This document shows positions 17,093 through 26,579 of a DNA stretch of 64,000 bases, in pieces (the first letter of the stretch is position 1; each line of letters starts with the position of its first letter). The position numbers and the translations under genes are program-made. The stretch is from an uncultured Sunxiuqinia sp. (GTDB taxonomy: Bacteria; Bacteroidota; Bacteroidia; Bacteroidales; Prolixibacteraceae), in assembly GCF_947495665.1 (NCBI RefSeq), contig NZ_CANLZV010000015.1, positions 1 to 64,000 of the forward strand, read 5' to 3'. A model generated the notes under the pieces. The model saw only the letters and a program-made list of their open reading frames with translations, made no database searches and was not told the origin of the DNA.

Positions 17093-18385
17093 TTAATCAT
17101 TTTGTAATGCTTGATTATACACATCGCGAACATTTTTAGCAGAGTTTTTCCACTGCAAACTGTCCACTTCTTTTTTTCCATGTTTCATAAACATGTTCCA
17201 CATTCCCGGGTAGTTAAGCAGGCCGTATATGGCATCGGCCATGGCGTGCACATCCCAGTAATCTGTTTTGACGGCATATTTCAGAATTTCCGCAACACCT
17301 GACTGGTTTGAAATAATAACCGGCACATTGGTCTGCATGGCTTCAAGCGGCACAATGCCAAAAGGCTCCGACACGGATGGCATGACAAACACATCACTCA
17401 TTCGGAACATATCAAAAACATCATCCCCTTTTAGGAAGCCCGTAAAGTGAAAGTGATCCGCGATTTTCAATTCAGCAGCACGTTTCACCATTCGGTTCAT
17501 CATATCTCCGCTTCCGGCCATCACAAAACGAACATTTTTCATTTGCTTCAGCACCAAATTGGCTGCCTCCACAAAATATTCCGGTCCTTTTTGCATGGTA
17601 ATGCGCCCCAGAAAAGTGACGATCTTCTCATCGACTCCTTTCTTCAGGCGGATTTTGTCTTCCCGGCTTAAGGGTTCCACCGCATTGTAAACCGTGGTTA
17701 CCTTCTGCGGATCAATGCCGTATTTTTCAATCACAATCCGGCGGGTCATGTTGCTCACCGTAATAATTTTATCAGCGGCCTGCATGCCGCGTTGCTCGAT
17801 TTCAAACACCTGAGGATTTACACTTCCGCCACTCCGGTCAAAGTCGGTGGCATGCACATGAATGACCAGCGGCTTTCCACTAACCTCCTTCGCCGCAATA
17901 CCTGCCGGATAAGCCAGCCAGTCATGCGCATGAATCAGGTCAAACTCCTCGTCGCGGGCAATCACCTCCGCCACCAGCGAATACTTGTAGATTTCGTGCA
18001 AGAGATCATTGCCATAGGTTCCGGTAAACTCCAACCGTCCTTCTTCATTGGTTTCAACAAAGCGCGTCTTTTTTGAATATTTCTTACTGCTTAATTTCCA
18101 GAATTCTTCCGGGTCCATGTAAGGTACCATGCCGGATTCTACTTCGTAATAGTCAATTTTACGCTGAAGGTCCCGAAACTGAACCTGTTTTCGGGTAATG
18201 GGGACTTCGTTCGCTCCGATCAGTTTCATGCTTGATTGATCCTCGTCACCATGCGCCTTGGGAACAACAAAAATGACTTCCACATCCTTGTATTCTGCCA
18301 GCCCTTTGGTTAATCCATAACAAGCTGTACCTAAACCTCCGGAAATGTGTGGAGGAAACTCCCAACCAAACATTAAAACTTTCAT
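17093..18385 (-). CDS. Glycogen-synthase-like glycosyltransferase (GT4/GT5 fold)
   Basis: The 430-residue protein has a GT-B fold: the N-terminal sugar-acceptor part opens with MFGWEFPPHISGGLGTACYG, where GGLG is the nucleotide-sugar loop of starch and glycogen synthases, and the C-terminal part has FLGRITMQKGPEYF and the catalytic SEPFGIVPLEAM (E-x7-E). Its place between debranching enzyme and GH57 genes makes it the likely glycogen synthase of this cluster. No glgC (ADP-glucose pyrophosphorylase) is nearby, so the glucose donor, UDP- or ADP-glucose, is open. It is 18 bases after the debranching-enzyme gene. Confidence 0.88.
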   Translation of the reverse strand: MKVLMFGWEFPPHISGGLGTACYGLTKGLAEYKDVEVIFVVPKAHGDEDQSSMKLIGANEVPITRKQVQFRDLQRKIDYYEVESGMVPYMDPEEFWKLSSKKYSKKTRFVETNEEGRLEFTGTYGNDLLHEIYKYSLVAEVIARDEEFDLIHAHDWLAYPAGIAAKEVSGKPLVIHVHATDFDRSGGSVNPQVFEIEQRGMQAADKIITVSNMTRRIVIEKYGIDPQKVTTVYNAVEPLSREDKIRLKKGVDEKIVTFLGRITMQKGPEYFVEAANLVLKQMKNVRFVMAGSGDMMNRMVKRAAELKIADHFHFTGFLKGDDVFDMFRMSDVFVMPSVSEPFGIVPLEAMQTNVPVIISNQSGVAEILKYAVKTDYWDVHAMADAIYGLLNYPGMWNMFMKHGKKEVDSLQWKNSAKNVRDVYNQALQND

Positions 18386-18403
18386 AAATATTCCGTTTTT
18401 CAG

Positions 18404-20350
18404 TTATTCGATAAATTTAAGAGCCATTTTATAGGCACGAATCAAGGCAGAAACACTCCAGGCCTGCGATATCGCTCCCTTCCCTTTGTGTGGCGGATTA
18501 CCATTATAATTCTCAGGAATGGTACCAATACAATGCTCTGTCATTTCTTCTTCAAACCCCTCAATTATTTTTTTGACAAAGGGCAAACCACCTCTTTTAT
18601 GAATTTTCAGGTACCCCTCAACAAAAAACTGCAACAACCAGGGCCAAACCGTTCCCATGTGCAATGTTTTCTCCCGCTCAGCCACACTTCCAGCACAAAT
18701 TCCCTCATAGTCATTGCTCTCGGGCGACAAAGTCCGCAAGCCTCTGGGTGTTAACAGCTGTTGCTTGGCAACACTGAGGATTTGTTTTTGCTTTTCCCGA
18801 TCCAAAGGGCTGTAGTCAAGCGCTGCGGCAATGACCATGTTGGGGCGAACCGACCAGTCTTTCTTATCGCCTCGCACGCTGTCGGCCAAATAGCCATGTT
18901 CTTCGCACCAGAATTCCTGAATGAAGGAATCAGCGATCTGCTTGGGCAAAGCCTCCCACTCTTTCACAAAGGCCTTGTCGCCCACAGCCTGCGCCAGTTC
19001 AAGGGCAAAGCAAATTGTGTTGTACCATAAAGCATTCACCTCAACAGGCATGCCGGCACGTTGTACCACCGGCTTTCCGCCAACATAAGAATCCATCCAC
19101 GTCAAGGCCATGTTTTCAGCTTCCCCTTCAATCAAGCCCAAGTGGTTCATCCGAATGTTGAAGTTGGTTCCATTGCGATAAGCATCCAGAATTTGTTTCA
19201 TCGCCTGCCCGTACTTTTCCCAGATATAATTGCTGTTTTTCACCTCATTGGCATATTGTTGCAAGGCCCAGAAAAACCAAAGTGGCGTATCCATGCAATG
19301 GTAGGCCGGGTGTTTCTTTCCATTCACACAGGGAAACAAGCCATCTTTAAGGTACTTCAACTGGGTGTCAACCACGGCTTCAAACAAGTCTGTCTTTTCC
19401 AGGTCAAGCGTCAGGCCGGGCAACGCAACAAAGGTTTGGCGTGGCATGTAGCCATACCAGGGGAAACCGGCCACCAGATCCGCCGTTTGTCCTTTGAATA
19501 CAAAGAACTGCTGTCCGGCATTCACCAGGCTGCCAATAAAGGTATCACGGGGATGTCGTTTATTGAGCTCACGCGTAAACCGGGTTTTCAAAGCATTGGC
19601 ATTCACTTCGCTGGTAGAGGCTGAGAAAACAATGCTTTCTCCTTTTTCTATCGGCACTTCAAAATAACCCGGCACAAATAAATCTTCCTGATAATCATAT
19701 CCCCTGTTTTTCTCTTTCAGGTATTCAATATTGTTGTACCAGTCGGGAACAGCGACGAACTCGGCTGTTTTTGAAAATTGCATGTGTAAAAACGGATAGC
19801 CCTCATACAATTTCATCTTTATTCCGTTGGGCACCTTCTGATACTTGGTATTGGCATACAGGTTGGCCTTACTCAACTGATGCACACTTCGAAACGCCAA
19901 AAAAGGCTTAAACCTCAACACGGTAGGCGAACTGGCCTCCTTAAGCGTGTATCGGGTGAGTACCTGCTGCCCCTCCGGAACCAAAATTCGCTCCTTATGA
20001 AGAATGACCCCGCCAACCCGAAACGTTGTTTTGGGGATGCGGTCAATCACAAAGTCGCGGATGTATTTATGTCCCTTGGGCTCATAATAATCATCGCCAT
20101 ATTTGTGAATTCCCAGGTTGAATTCAGCACCACGCTGAACAACGGTCTCATCAAAAGCTGAGAGCAGCACATGCCGGTCTCCGTCCAGTTCATCCAGCGG
20201 ACAAACCAGCAGTCCATGGTATTTTCGGGTGTTGCATCCGGAAATAGTTGTACTTACATACGAACCTGTCCGATTGGACCGGAGTACTTCTCTTGACAGG
20301 GAATACTCCAGGTTCACTAAACGACTTTTATCAAATTTCAGGTAGCTCAT
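18404..20350 (-). CDS. Glycogen debranching enzyme (amylo-alpha-1,6-glucosidase)
   Basis: The 648-residue protein matches the archaeal/bacterial GDE type: an N-terminal beta-sandwich domain (to about 240, with SNRTGSYVSTTISGCNTRKY at 25-44 and HGLLV after it) and a C-terminal (alpha/alpha)6 barrel with AGFPWYG, the acidic motif LTWMDSYVGGKPVV and the substrate motif NALWYN. It removes alpha-1,6 branch points so that GlgP can continue degradation. The distal LSPESNDYEG and GTVWPWL stretches are also typical. It is encoded between the GSCFA gene and the glycosyltransferase gene in the same direction. Confidence 0.93.
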   Translation of the reverse strand: MSYLKFDKSRLVNLEYSLSREVLRSNRTGSYVSTTISGCNTRKYHGLLVCPLDELDGDRHVLLSAFDETVVQRGAEFNLGIHKYGDDYYEPKGHKYIRDFVIDRIPKTTFRVGGVILHKERILVPEGQQVLTRYTLKEASSPTVLRFKPFLAFRSVHQLSKANLYANTKYQKVPNGIKMKLYEGYPFLHMQFSKTAEFVAVPDWYNNIEYLKEKNRGYDYQEDLFVPGYFEVPIEKGESIVFSASTSEVNANALKTRFTRELNKRHPRDTFIGSLVNAGQQFFVFKGQTADLVAGFPWYGYMPRQTFVALPGLTLDLEKTDLFEAVVDTQLKYLKDGLFPCVNGKKHPAYHCMDTPLWFFWALQQYANEVKNSNYIWEKYGQAMKQILDAYRNGTNFNIRMNHLGLIEGEAENMALTWMDSYVGGKPVVQRAGMPVEVNALWYNTICFALELAQAVGDKAFVKEWEALPKQIADSFIQEFWCEEHGYLADSVRGDKKDWSVRPNMVIAAALDYSPLDREKQKQILSVAKQQLLTPRGLRTLSPESNDYEGICAGSVAEREKTLHMGTVWPWLLQFFVEGYLKIHKRGGLPFVKKIIEGFEEEMTEHCIGTIPENYNGNPPHKGKGAISQAWSVSALIRAYKMALKFIE

Positions 20351-20453
20351 AGTTCCAGACTTTGGGCTTTATCAATTGAGTAATTTCTATTTGTCTGAAC
20401 AGGCGATCAGAAAGCCAGCGAGGCTATGCACAAATGTAAAGAAAGAAACCGGT

Positions 20454-21470
20454 TCATTTACCGGCTCTCTGCTGATAACCAATCCATTCCTGTTCAAAGT
20501 GTTTTTTTTCACTTTCTAAATTAAGAAAAGGAAAAATTTCCAATAATTTACTGATCTCTTTTAAGTTATATAACAGGAATTTCGCGTAAGCCTGAGCATC
20601 TTCATTTTGCGGACGATGCTCGCGGGCCTTCACAATCTTCATTACCTTTTTATTGACTTCCAGGCTTTCCTTGCTCAGCATTTTTGAGCAGAACTTTTGC
20701 CAGATGTGCTCTACCGCCTGCTCACTAATATGCAACATATCAGGCGCATAAAACCGATAATCACGTAGTTCATCCATCACAATCTCGTAGGATGGGAAGT
20801 AGGCGCATTGCTCTTCTCCGAAGCCGGTTACCAACCGGTCGATGGCCAGCAACAAGGTGGCTTTGCTAAGCTGATTCTCCACGGCACCATCTTTCCAGTG
20901 GCGTATTGGACTGACTGTGAAGAGGATCTTTAAGTTTGGGTTAAATTTCCAAAGCGCTAAAATCAGCTCCCGGTATTCTTCCACAATTTCGCCCGGCGTC
21001 AGGCGAAGTCGCTTAAAATCAGCAGCCGGCAACTTGTGGCAGTTTGACACGATTTCGCCGGTTCGTTTCAACTCATAAATCCAGGCAGTCCCCATCGAAA
21101 GAATCAAAAAATCGCTTGTTTTCAAATGCGCTGCCGACTGAGCAATTTGCCGGTTCATACCATCCAGCGCTTCCTGCTTATCGGTAGAAGAAAAGCGGCT
21201 GTGATGGTCAAAACTGTGCCACACGCCCTGGTGCTCAAATAAGTCGTCGGCGGTATATTGTTTTTCCTCCATCAGCAAGCGAAGACTTTTGGCCAACGAT
21301 TGCGGATTGTATAAAATTCCAAAGGGATTCAGATCCACCTGAAACTTGAGCCGCTGCATTTTTAGCCCAATATTTTCAGCAAAACAGGATCCAGCCATCA
21401 TCAGCTTCGACTGATGATTAATCTCCCATCCAAAATCTTTTAATTTAACTTCTGTAAAAAACTGATTCAT
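20454..21470 (-). CDS. GSCFA domain protein
   Basis: The 338-residue protein contains the eponymous AGSCFAENIG motif at about 26-35, then NPFGILYNP (about 48-56), and LSMGTAWIYE and SPIRHWKDG further on, the signature of the GSCFA family, a branch of SGNH-type esterases in which the Ser of GSCFA would be the nucleophile. Biochemical function is not established. It starts one base after the glgB stop, so it is translationally linked to glycogen branching; an acyl-ester hydrolase acting on modified glucan or on an unrelated glycoconjugate is conceivable but unproven. No signal peptide is visible, so it is predicted cytoplasmic. Confidence 0.88.
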   Translation of the reverse strand: MNQFFTEVKLKDFGWEINHQSKLMMAGSCFAENIGLKMQRLKFQVDLNPFGILYNPQSLAKSLRLLMEEKQYTADDLFEHQGVWHSFDHHSRFSSTDKQEALDGMNRQIAQSAAHLKTSDFLILSMGTAWIYELKRTGEIVSNCHKLPAADFKRLRLTPGEIVEEYRELILALWKFNPNLKILFTVSPIRHWKDGAVENQLSKATLLLAIDRLVTGFGEEQCAYFPSYEIVMDELRDYRFYAPDMLHISEQAVEHIWQKFCSKMLSKESLEVNKKVMKIVKAREHRPQNEDAQAYAKFLLYNLKEISKLLEIFPFLNLESEKKHFEQEWIGYQQRAGK

Positions 21471-21471
21471 A

Positions 21472-23484
21472 TTATCGTATTCGTTTAAACGCCTCTCTTC
21501 TTAAAACCAAGGCTGTTCGTGCTGGTAAGTAGAGATGCAAATAGTGCTGACTCGCGAAGCCGGCTGACGGCCGCGTAAAATAAGTCATTCGTTGGTCAAT
21601 GCGTTCCTGTCCTCCAAAGCGTTCCTCATCGGTTGTGAAAATAATCTTGAATTTAGACGGCTCAAAAGGAATTCCATAGTCGGTAAAAGACTGGGTTGGA
21701 TGAAAATTGAAAACCATCAGGAAGTCGCCCCGCTGGTAACTCAAAATCTTATCCATCTTATTGTCATAACGCCAATTCACTTCCGGAGTTTCCAGCAAAT
21801 GCTCCTGCCGTACCCACTGCATCATCACCTGGTCAAAATCAGCCAACAAGTGGTAACGCAGCTCCGTGTCATCGGTCAAACTCCAGATTCGTCGGGCATG
21901 CTTGTACGACCAGTCATTTCCCTGCCGGGGAAAATCAATCCACTCGGGATGCCCAAACTCATTGCCCATAAAATTGAGGTAAGCGCCGCCGGCACAGGTC
22001 ACCGTGGCCAGCCTTATCATTTTATGCAAAGCCATTCCCCGGTCAACAATCATGTTCGGCTGATCTTTCCGCATGCTGTAATACATTTCCTTGTCGAGCA
22101 AACGGAAGATCAGAGTCTTGTCACCCACCAGTGCCTGATCATGCGACTCGGCATAACTCACCACCTTCTCGTCCATACGCTTCGAGGTGAGCTCATGAAA
22201 AATCTGCCCCATATCCCAGTTATCATCCGGCACTTCCTTAATCAGCTTGATCCAAAAATCGGGCACGCCCATAGCCATCCGATAGTCAAAGCCATAGCCT
22301 CCCTCATCAATGGGCGTGGCCAGCCCGGGCATGCCACTCATTTCTTCGGCAATCGACAGCGCGTTGGAAGCCACTTCGTGAATCAGCTTGTTGGCCAGGT
22401 AGAAATAACTGACCGCTTCTGGGTCCACGCCTCCATCATAGTAATCGTCATATTTGGTAAAGGCTTTACCCAGCCCATGATCGAAATACAACATGCTGGT
22501 TACCCCATCAAAGCGAAAGCCATCAAACTTAAAGTCTTCAAGCCAGTAGCGAATGTTGGACAGCAGAAAATGCAAGACTTCATTTTTGCCGTAGTTGAAG
22601 CAGTAAGAATCCCACGCCGGATGCTCGCCCTTGGCGCCGGAATGAAAAAACTGATAGCGGGTACCATCGTAGTTACCGAGGCCCTCCATTTCATTCTTTA
22701 CCGCATGCGAGTGGACCAGGTCAATAATAATCGCCAGCCCCATGCCATGCGCTTCATCAATCAGTTGTTTCAACTCTTCGGGCGTACCAAAACGCGAGGA
22801 AGGCGCAAAAAAACTGGAAACATGGTAACCAAAACTTCCGTAGTACGGATGTTCCGGTATCGCCATCAACTGCACCGTGTTGTATCCGGCAGCTTTGATT
22901 CGAGGTAAAACCTGCTCGCGAAATTCATTGTACGTGTGTACCCGTTCTTCTTCGCCGGCCATGCCAATATGGCTTTCATAAATCAGCGGCGCTTCATCGG
23001 TTCGTTTGTAATCCGGGTGCTTCCATTCAAAATCCTTCTCCTGAATCCACACCTGTGCATTGAAAATCTTGGTGTGCTCATCCTGCACCACACGCTTGCT
23101 CCAGGCCGGAATTCGTTTTCCACTTCCTCCATTCCAGTGCATGGAAAAGGCATACAACTGCCCGTGACTCAACTGCTCTTCCCCCAACACCAGTTCCCAG
23201 CCTCCATCACCAATCCGGTTCAAGCGGTAGGCTTCCTGCTCTTCCCAGTTGTTGAATTCGCCAATCATAAAAATCTGCGAGGCATTGGGGGCCCAATCGC
23301 GAATCACCCATCCGTCTGTTGTTTTATGCAAACCATACCAATGATGTCCGCTGGCAAAGTCGCGCAAGGAGCCTTGCTGCGTGAGTTCTTCTTCTTTTTC
23401 GCGGGCTTGATTCAGGCGTTCCACAATAACCGCGGCATGCGGCTCCAGGTATCGGTCGTTTTTTACTAGCTGAGGTAATTCCAT
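21472..23484 (-). CDS. glgB: 1,4-alpha-glucan branching enzyme
   Basis: The 670-residue enzyme of family GH13 introduces alpha-1,6 branches into glycogen. An N-terminal CBM48-like domain (WVIRDWAPNASQIFMIGEFN, about 59-78) precedes the catalytic barrel with DLVHSHAVKN, the nucleophile Asp in FRFDGVTSM, the acid/base Glu in IAEEMSG, and the SHDQ motif, followed by a C-terminal beta domain. Length and motifs match the eukaryote-like GH13_8 type common in Bacteroidota. It is the first gene of the glycogen cluster; a near-consensus TATCTTTA element (23500-23510 region, minus strand) lies just upstream. Confidence 0.94.
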   Translation of the reverse strand: MELPQLVKNDRYLEPHAAVIVERLNQAREKEEELTQQGSLRDFASGHHWYGLHKTTDGWVIRDWAPNASQIFMIGEFNNWEEQEAYRLNRIGDGGWELVLGEEQLSHGQLYAFSMHWNGGSGKRIPAWSKRVVQDEHTKIFNAQVWIQEKDFEWKHPDYKRTDEAPLIYESHIGMAGEEERVHTYNEFREQVLPRIKAAGYNTVQLMAIPEHPYYGSFGYHVSSFFAPSSRFGTPEELKQLIDEAHGMGLAIIIDLVHSHAVKNEMEGLGNYDGTRYQFFHSGAKGEHPAWDSYCFNYGKNEVLHFLLSNIRYWLEDFKFDGFRFDGVTSMLYFDHGLGKAFTKYDDYYDGGVDPEAVSYFYLANKLIHEVASNALSIAEEMSGMPGLATPIDEGGYGFDYRMAMGVPDFWIKLIKEVPDDNWDMGQIFHELTSKRMDEKVVSYAESHDQALVGDKTLIFRLLDKEMYYSMRKDQPNMIVDRGMALHKMIRLATVTCAGGAYLNFMGNEFGHPEWIDFPRQGNDWSYKHARRIWSLTDDTELRYHLLADFDQVMMQWVRQEHLLETPEVNWRYDNKMDKILSYQRGDFLMVFNFHPTQSFTDYGIPFEPSKFKIIFTTDEERFGGQERIDQRMTYFTRPSAGFASQHYLHLYLPARTALVLRREAFKRIR

Positions 23485-23663
23485 AGTTGAATGCTTTCTC
23501 TAAAGATAAAAAATTGCGCGATAGCTTACCCTAAAGTCACTTTTAAATCAACAATAAATTATTCATCCATGTTTTCTGAAGAATTAACCAAAACCTATTA
23601 TTGAACAGTCGATAAAATTTCATCCACAACTTAATTCCGCTTATCTTATACAACAAAAGCTGA

Positions 23664-25622
23664 ATGGATGCCAACATGAAAACACTATTTAAAGCCACAC
23701 TCTATTTTGTATTGATCGCCCTTGGAATCATCCTGGTGGCCACCCTCATTTTTAACAGCTATTACAGGCTGGTGAACAAGCGAGCGGAAAAAGAACTGCA
23801 GGCAGTATCCTTATTAACTGTTGACGGGCTTCAGTTTCGTGACCTGAATAAGAACGGAAAGCTTGATCCTTATGAAGACCGCCGCCAGCCGGTGGAGGTT
23901 CGGGGGGACGATATTCTGAAACAAATGACACTGGAAGAAAAAGTTGGTTTGATGTGGCATCCGCCAATTGGCATTGACGACGGAGGTGAGCTTCAAGCCA
24001 AGCCCAGCATCCTCAGCCCGGTTTCGACCTACGACGCCATCATCCACCGAAAGCTTAATCATTTCAACCTGTTTGCGGTTCCCGGAACACGGGAGCTGGC
24101 ACTCTGGTCGAACAAAATCCAGCAACTGGCCGAGAAAACACGGCTGGGCATTCCGGTAAGCATCAGCACCGACCCGCGACACGGCATTCAACCCGATACC
24201 GACCTATTGGGGGGAAACTGGTCGAGATGGCCGGCCCCCATTGGGCTGGCAGCTACCCGCGACTCGGCGCTGGTGGTTGAGTTTGGACGCATCGCCAGCC
24301 AGGAATACCGTGCCGTAGGCATCCGGACAGCCCTTCACCCCATGGCCGACCTGGCTACCGACCCGCGCTGGGCCCGCATCAACGGCACCTTTGGCGAAGA
24401 TGCCCAGCTGGCAGCCCAAATGACCGCCGCTTATATTTACGGCTTTCAGGGCGATGAGCTGGGCCCCAACAGTGTGGCCTGCATGACCAAGCACTGGCCA
24501 GGTGGCGGCCCCCAGGAAAACGGCGAAGATGCCCACTTTCACTATGGCAAAAACCAGGTTTACCCCGGCAACAATTTCAAGTATCATTTAATTCCGTTTC
24601 AGGCTGCCTTAAAAGCCAACACGGCCATGATCATGCCCTATTACGGCATTGCGGTGGACCAGACCAATGAAAATGTGGGCATGAGCTTCAACAAGGAAAT
24701 CATTACCAAGCTGCTGCGCGAAGAATACGGATACGATGGCGTGGTATGTACCGACTGGGGCATCATTGAAGGGTTTTCGTTTCTGGGGTACGAATTGGTG
24801 GAAGCCAAAAACTGGGGCGTGGAGAAACTTCCGGTTGAAGAGCGGATTGCCAAGGTCATTCGTGCCGGTGTTGACCAGTTTGGCGGCAACATGCATACCC
24901 GCCAGCTGCTTCGGCTGGTCCGGAAAGGCGAAATTTCAGAAAATCGAATTGATGAATCGGCCCGCCGCTTGCTACGCGCCAAATTTGTGCTGGGCTTGTT
25001 CGACGATCCTTTTGTTGATCCGGACCGCGCGGTTGAGATTGTCAACCAGGAAGCCTTTGCCGCCAAGGGGAAGTTAGCCCAGCGTCGATCACTGGTGCTG
25101 CTGAAAAACAAAGCAAACGCTACAGGCACGCCGATCCTTCCGCTGCAAAAAGGAATTAAGGTGTACACCGAGAATATTGCTCCCGCAGCAATCTCAAACT
25201 ATGCCCAGCCAGCCAAACTGGATGAAGCTGATGTGGCCATCCTGCGCCTGAGAACGCCTTTCGAAGAGCGGGATGACGATTTCATGGAGAATAAGTTCCA
25301 CCAGGGAAACCTGAATTTCCCCGAACCCGAGCTGTCCCGGATCCTGAAGATCATACAGCAAAAACCCACCATTATTTGCCTGTATATGGACCGCCCGCCG
25401 GTGATTCCCGAAATCAACCGCCAGTGCAGTGGCCTGCTCGCCGACTTTGGCGCCCAGGATGATGCCGTGCTGGATGTTTTATTTGGAAACTACACCCCAA
25501 CAGGAAAGCTGCCTTTCGAAGTGCCATCGTCCATGGAAGCAGTAAGCGCCCAAAAGGAAGACCTGCCCTACGACTCAAAAGACCCCTTGTTTCCCTTTGG
25601 CTTTGGACTGACTTACGAGTGA
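23664..25622 (+). CDS. Membrane-anchored GH3 beta-glucosidase-like enzyme
   Basis: The 652-residue protein has an N-terminal membrane segment (about 9-32), a short EF-hand-like acidic loop DLNKNGKLDPYED (60-72), the GH3 (beta/alpha)8 domain with KHWPGGG (276-282), and the nucleophile Asp364 in GYDGVVCTDWG. A C-terminal alpha/beta sandwich follows to residue 652, ending at a typical PFGFGLTY. Such enzymes hydrolyse beta-linked glucosides or xylosides in the periplasm or at the membrane. It is divergent from the alpha-glucan cluster and acts on a different linkage type, so the neighbourhood does not imply a shared pathway. Met5 is an alternative start. Confidence 0.9.
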   Translation: MDANMKTLFKATLYFVLIALGIILVATLIFNSYYRLVNKRAEKELQAVSLLTVDGLQFRDLNKNGKLDPYEDRRQPVEVRGDDILKQMTLEEKVGLMWHPPIGIDDGGELQAKPSILSPVSTYDAIIHRKLNHFNLFAVPGTRELALWSNKIQQLAEKTRLGIPVSISTDPRHGIQPDTDLLGGNWSRWPAPIGLAATRDSALVVEFGRIASQEYRAVGIRTALHPMADLATDPRWARINGTFGEDAQLAAQMTAAYIYGFQGDELGPNSVACMTKHWPGGGPQENGEDAHFHYGKNQVYPGNNFKYHLIPFQAALKANTAMIMPYYGIAVDQTNENVGMSFNKEIITKLLREEYGYDGVVCTDWGIIEGFSFLGYELVEAKNWGVEKLPVEERIAKVIRAGVDQFGGNMHTRQLLRLVRKGEISENRIDESARRLLRAKFVLGLFDDPFVDPDRAVEIVNQEAFAAKGKLAQRRSLVLLKNKANATGTPILPLQKGIKVYTENIAPAAISNYAQPAKLDEADVAILRLRTPFEERDDDFMENKFHQGNLNFPEPELSRILKIIQQKPTIICLYMDRPPVIPEINRQCSGLLADFGAQDDAVLDVLFGNYTPTGKLPFEVPSSMEAVSAQKEDLPYDSKDPLFPFGFGLTYE

Positions 25623-25715
25623 GGAAGAGTGACAGTTGATAGTTATCAGTTCCTGAGTGCATGAGTACATGAGGATTTGGACTCATACGTTTGTCGATTT
25701 TTAATGACTTTTGTG

Positions 25716-25784
25716 AACATCACCTACTCCTTTCTCCTCCTGCCAAGGAGGAGTCCTTTCGCCCAACGCGAAAGGGAGGTGGTT
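25716..25784 (+). repeat. REP-like element A, downstream of the DUF559 gene
   Basis: This 69-bp element is identical at 68 positions to 26397-26465. It holds two consecutive palindromes: CTCCTCC-TGCCA-GGAGGAG and CTTTCGC-CCAAC-GCGAAAG. It ends 38 bases beyond the stop of the DUF559 nuclease gene. Confidence 0.9.
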
Positions 25785-25822
25785 GTTGGGAATTTTAGTT
25801 CGGAGTGCATAAGTCAGTTAAA

Positions 25823-26194
25823 TTACTTTTTTGCTTTTCGCTCCTTAACTTTCTCAATTTCCTCAATAATATCCTGTGGGTATTCATAAACCCAGCGATT
25901 TTCAAAATGAAGAACTTCAATCCCATTCTGTTTCATAAATGCGTCTCGTTCACGATCTTTCTCTTCAGCATGGTATCCGGCGTGCGTTTCTCCATCCAGT
26001 TCAATGGCCAGCTGAAGTCCTGGGCAATAAAAATCAAGGATGTAGTTTCCAATAGAATGCTGCCGTCTGAATTTTAGCTTAGCAACTTGTTTGTTTTTTA
26101 GCAGTTTCCACAAGCTTGCTTCAGCAGCCGTTGAATGACTACGTAAGCCTTTGCGGTAATTCTTCAGGTAGTTATGGTTATTAAGCCTGACCAT
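25823..26194 (-). CDS. DUF559-family (VSR-like) endonuclease domain protein
   Basis: The 123-residue protein is a stand-alone DUF559 domain: TAAEASLWKLLKNKQ (22-36), KFRRQHSIGNYILDFYC (41-57) and AIELDGETH (63-71). These give the acidic residues Asp54, Glu65 and Asp67 and His71 of a PD-(D/E)xK / VSR-type nuclease active site. A basic, charged C-terminus follows. Function is unknown for the family. The gene sits alone between REP-like palindromic elements: one 38 bases downstream, an inverted relative 63 bases upstream, and a direct copy further upstream. This resembles, by layout only, the association of RAYT transposases with REP sequences. Confidence 0.85.
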   Translation of the reverse strand: MVRLNNHNYLKNYRKGLRSHSTAAEASLWKLLKNKQVAKLKFRRQHSIGNYILDFYCPGLQLAIELDGETHAGYHAEEKDRERDAFMKQNGIEVLHFENRWVYEYPQDIIEEIEKVKERKAKK

Positions 26195-26257
26195 TTTTTT
26201 TATTGAAGTTCTGAAAATTACGGGAATTAGTCAAGCTCCTTATTTGCTGCAAGTTTT

Positions 26258-26309
26258 GACCACCCCGTCCCCGACAAGTCGGGGCCACCCCTCCTTGGCA
26301 GGCGGGGAA
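26258..26309 (-). repeat. REP-like element C, inverted, upstream of the DUF559 gene
   Basis: On the minus strand this element contains the same 13-base core as elements A and B (CCTGCCAAGGAGG, at 26290-26302) and ends in GGTGGTC, as they end in GGTGGTT, but its second palindrome differs (CCCCGAC / GTCGGGG at 26269-26284). It is thus a diverged member in the opposite orientation, 63 bases from the start of the nuclease gene. Confidence 0.8.
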
Positions 26310-26396
26310 ATGGGCCTGAGGCGAACAGCAAGGGTTCGAAACTAGATGCATATGTTTGTTTGTCTGGGACACTGTCGGATTATATTGGCTTTAGTA

Positions 26397-26465
26397 AACA
26401 TCACCTACTCCTTTCTCCTCCTGCCAAGGAGGAGTACTTTCGCCCAACGCGAAAGGGAGGTGGTT
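26397..26465 (+). repeat. REP-like element B, second direct copy
   Basis: A 69-bp element with one mismatch to 25716-25784 (C at 25755, A at 26436), carrying the same two palindromes. It lies 203 bases upstream of the DUF559 start codon and 115 bases before the 21-bp tandem array. Confidence 0.9.
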
Positions 26466-26579
26466 ATTGTAAAGCTCATGCTTCATCCATTCAAGGCTTT
26501 TAATCGGAAGATCCCGAAACCCTTGATTTTACTGTCCCCCAGCCAGGTCGGACCCTCCACAGCCTCAATTGATGCTCCC

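Noticed and set aside
21592-22908. 438-residue frame antisense to glgB
   Set aside because: glgB has clear catalytic motifs on the other strand; the antisense frame is open because of codon bias and encodes no recognisable domain.
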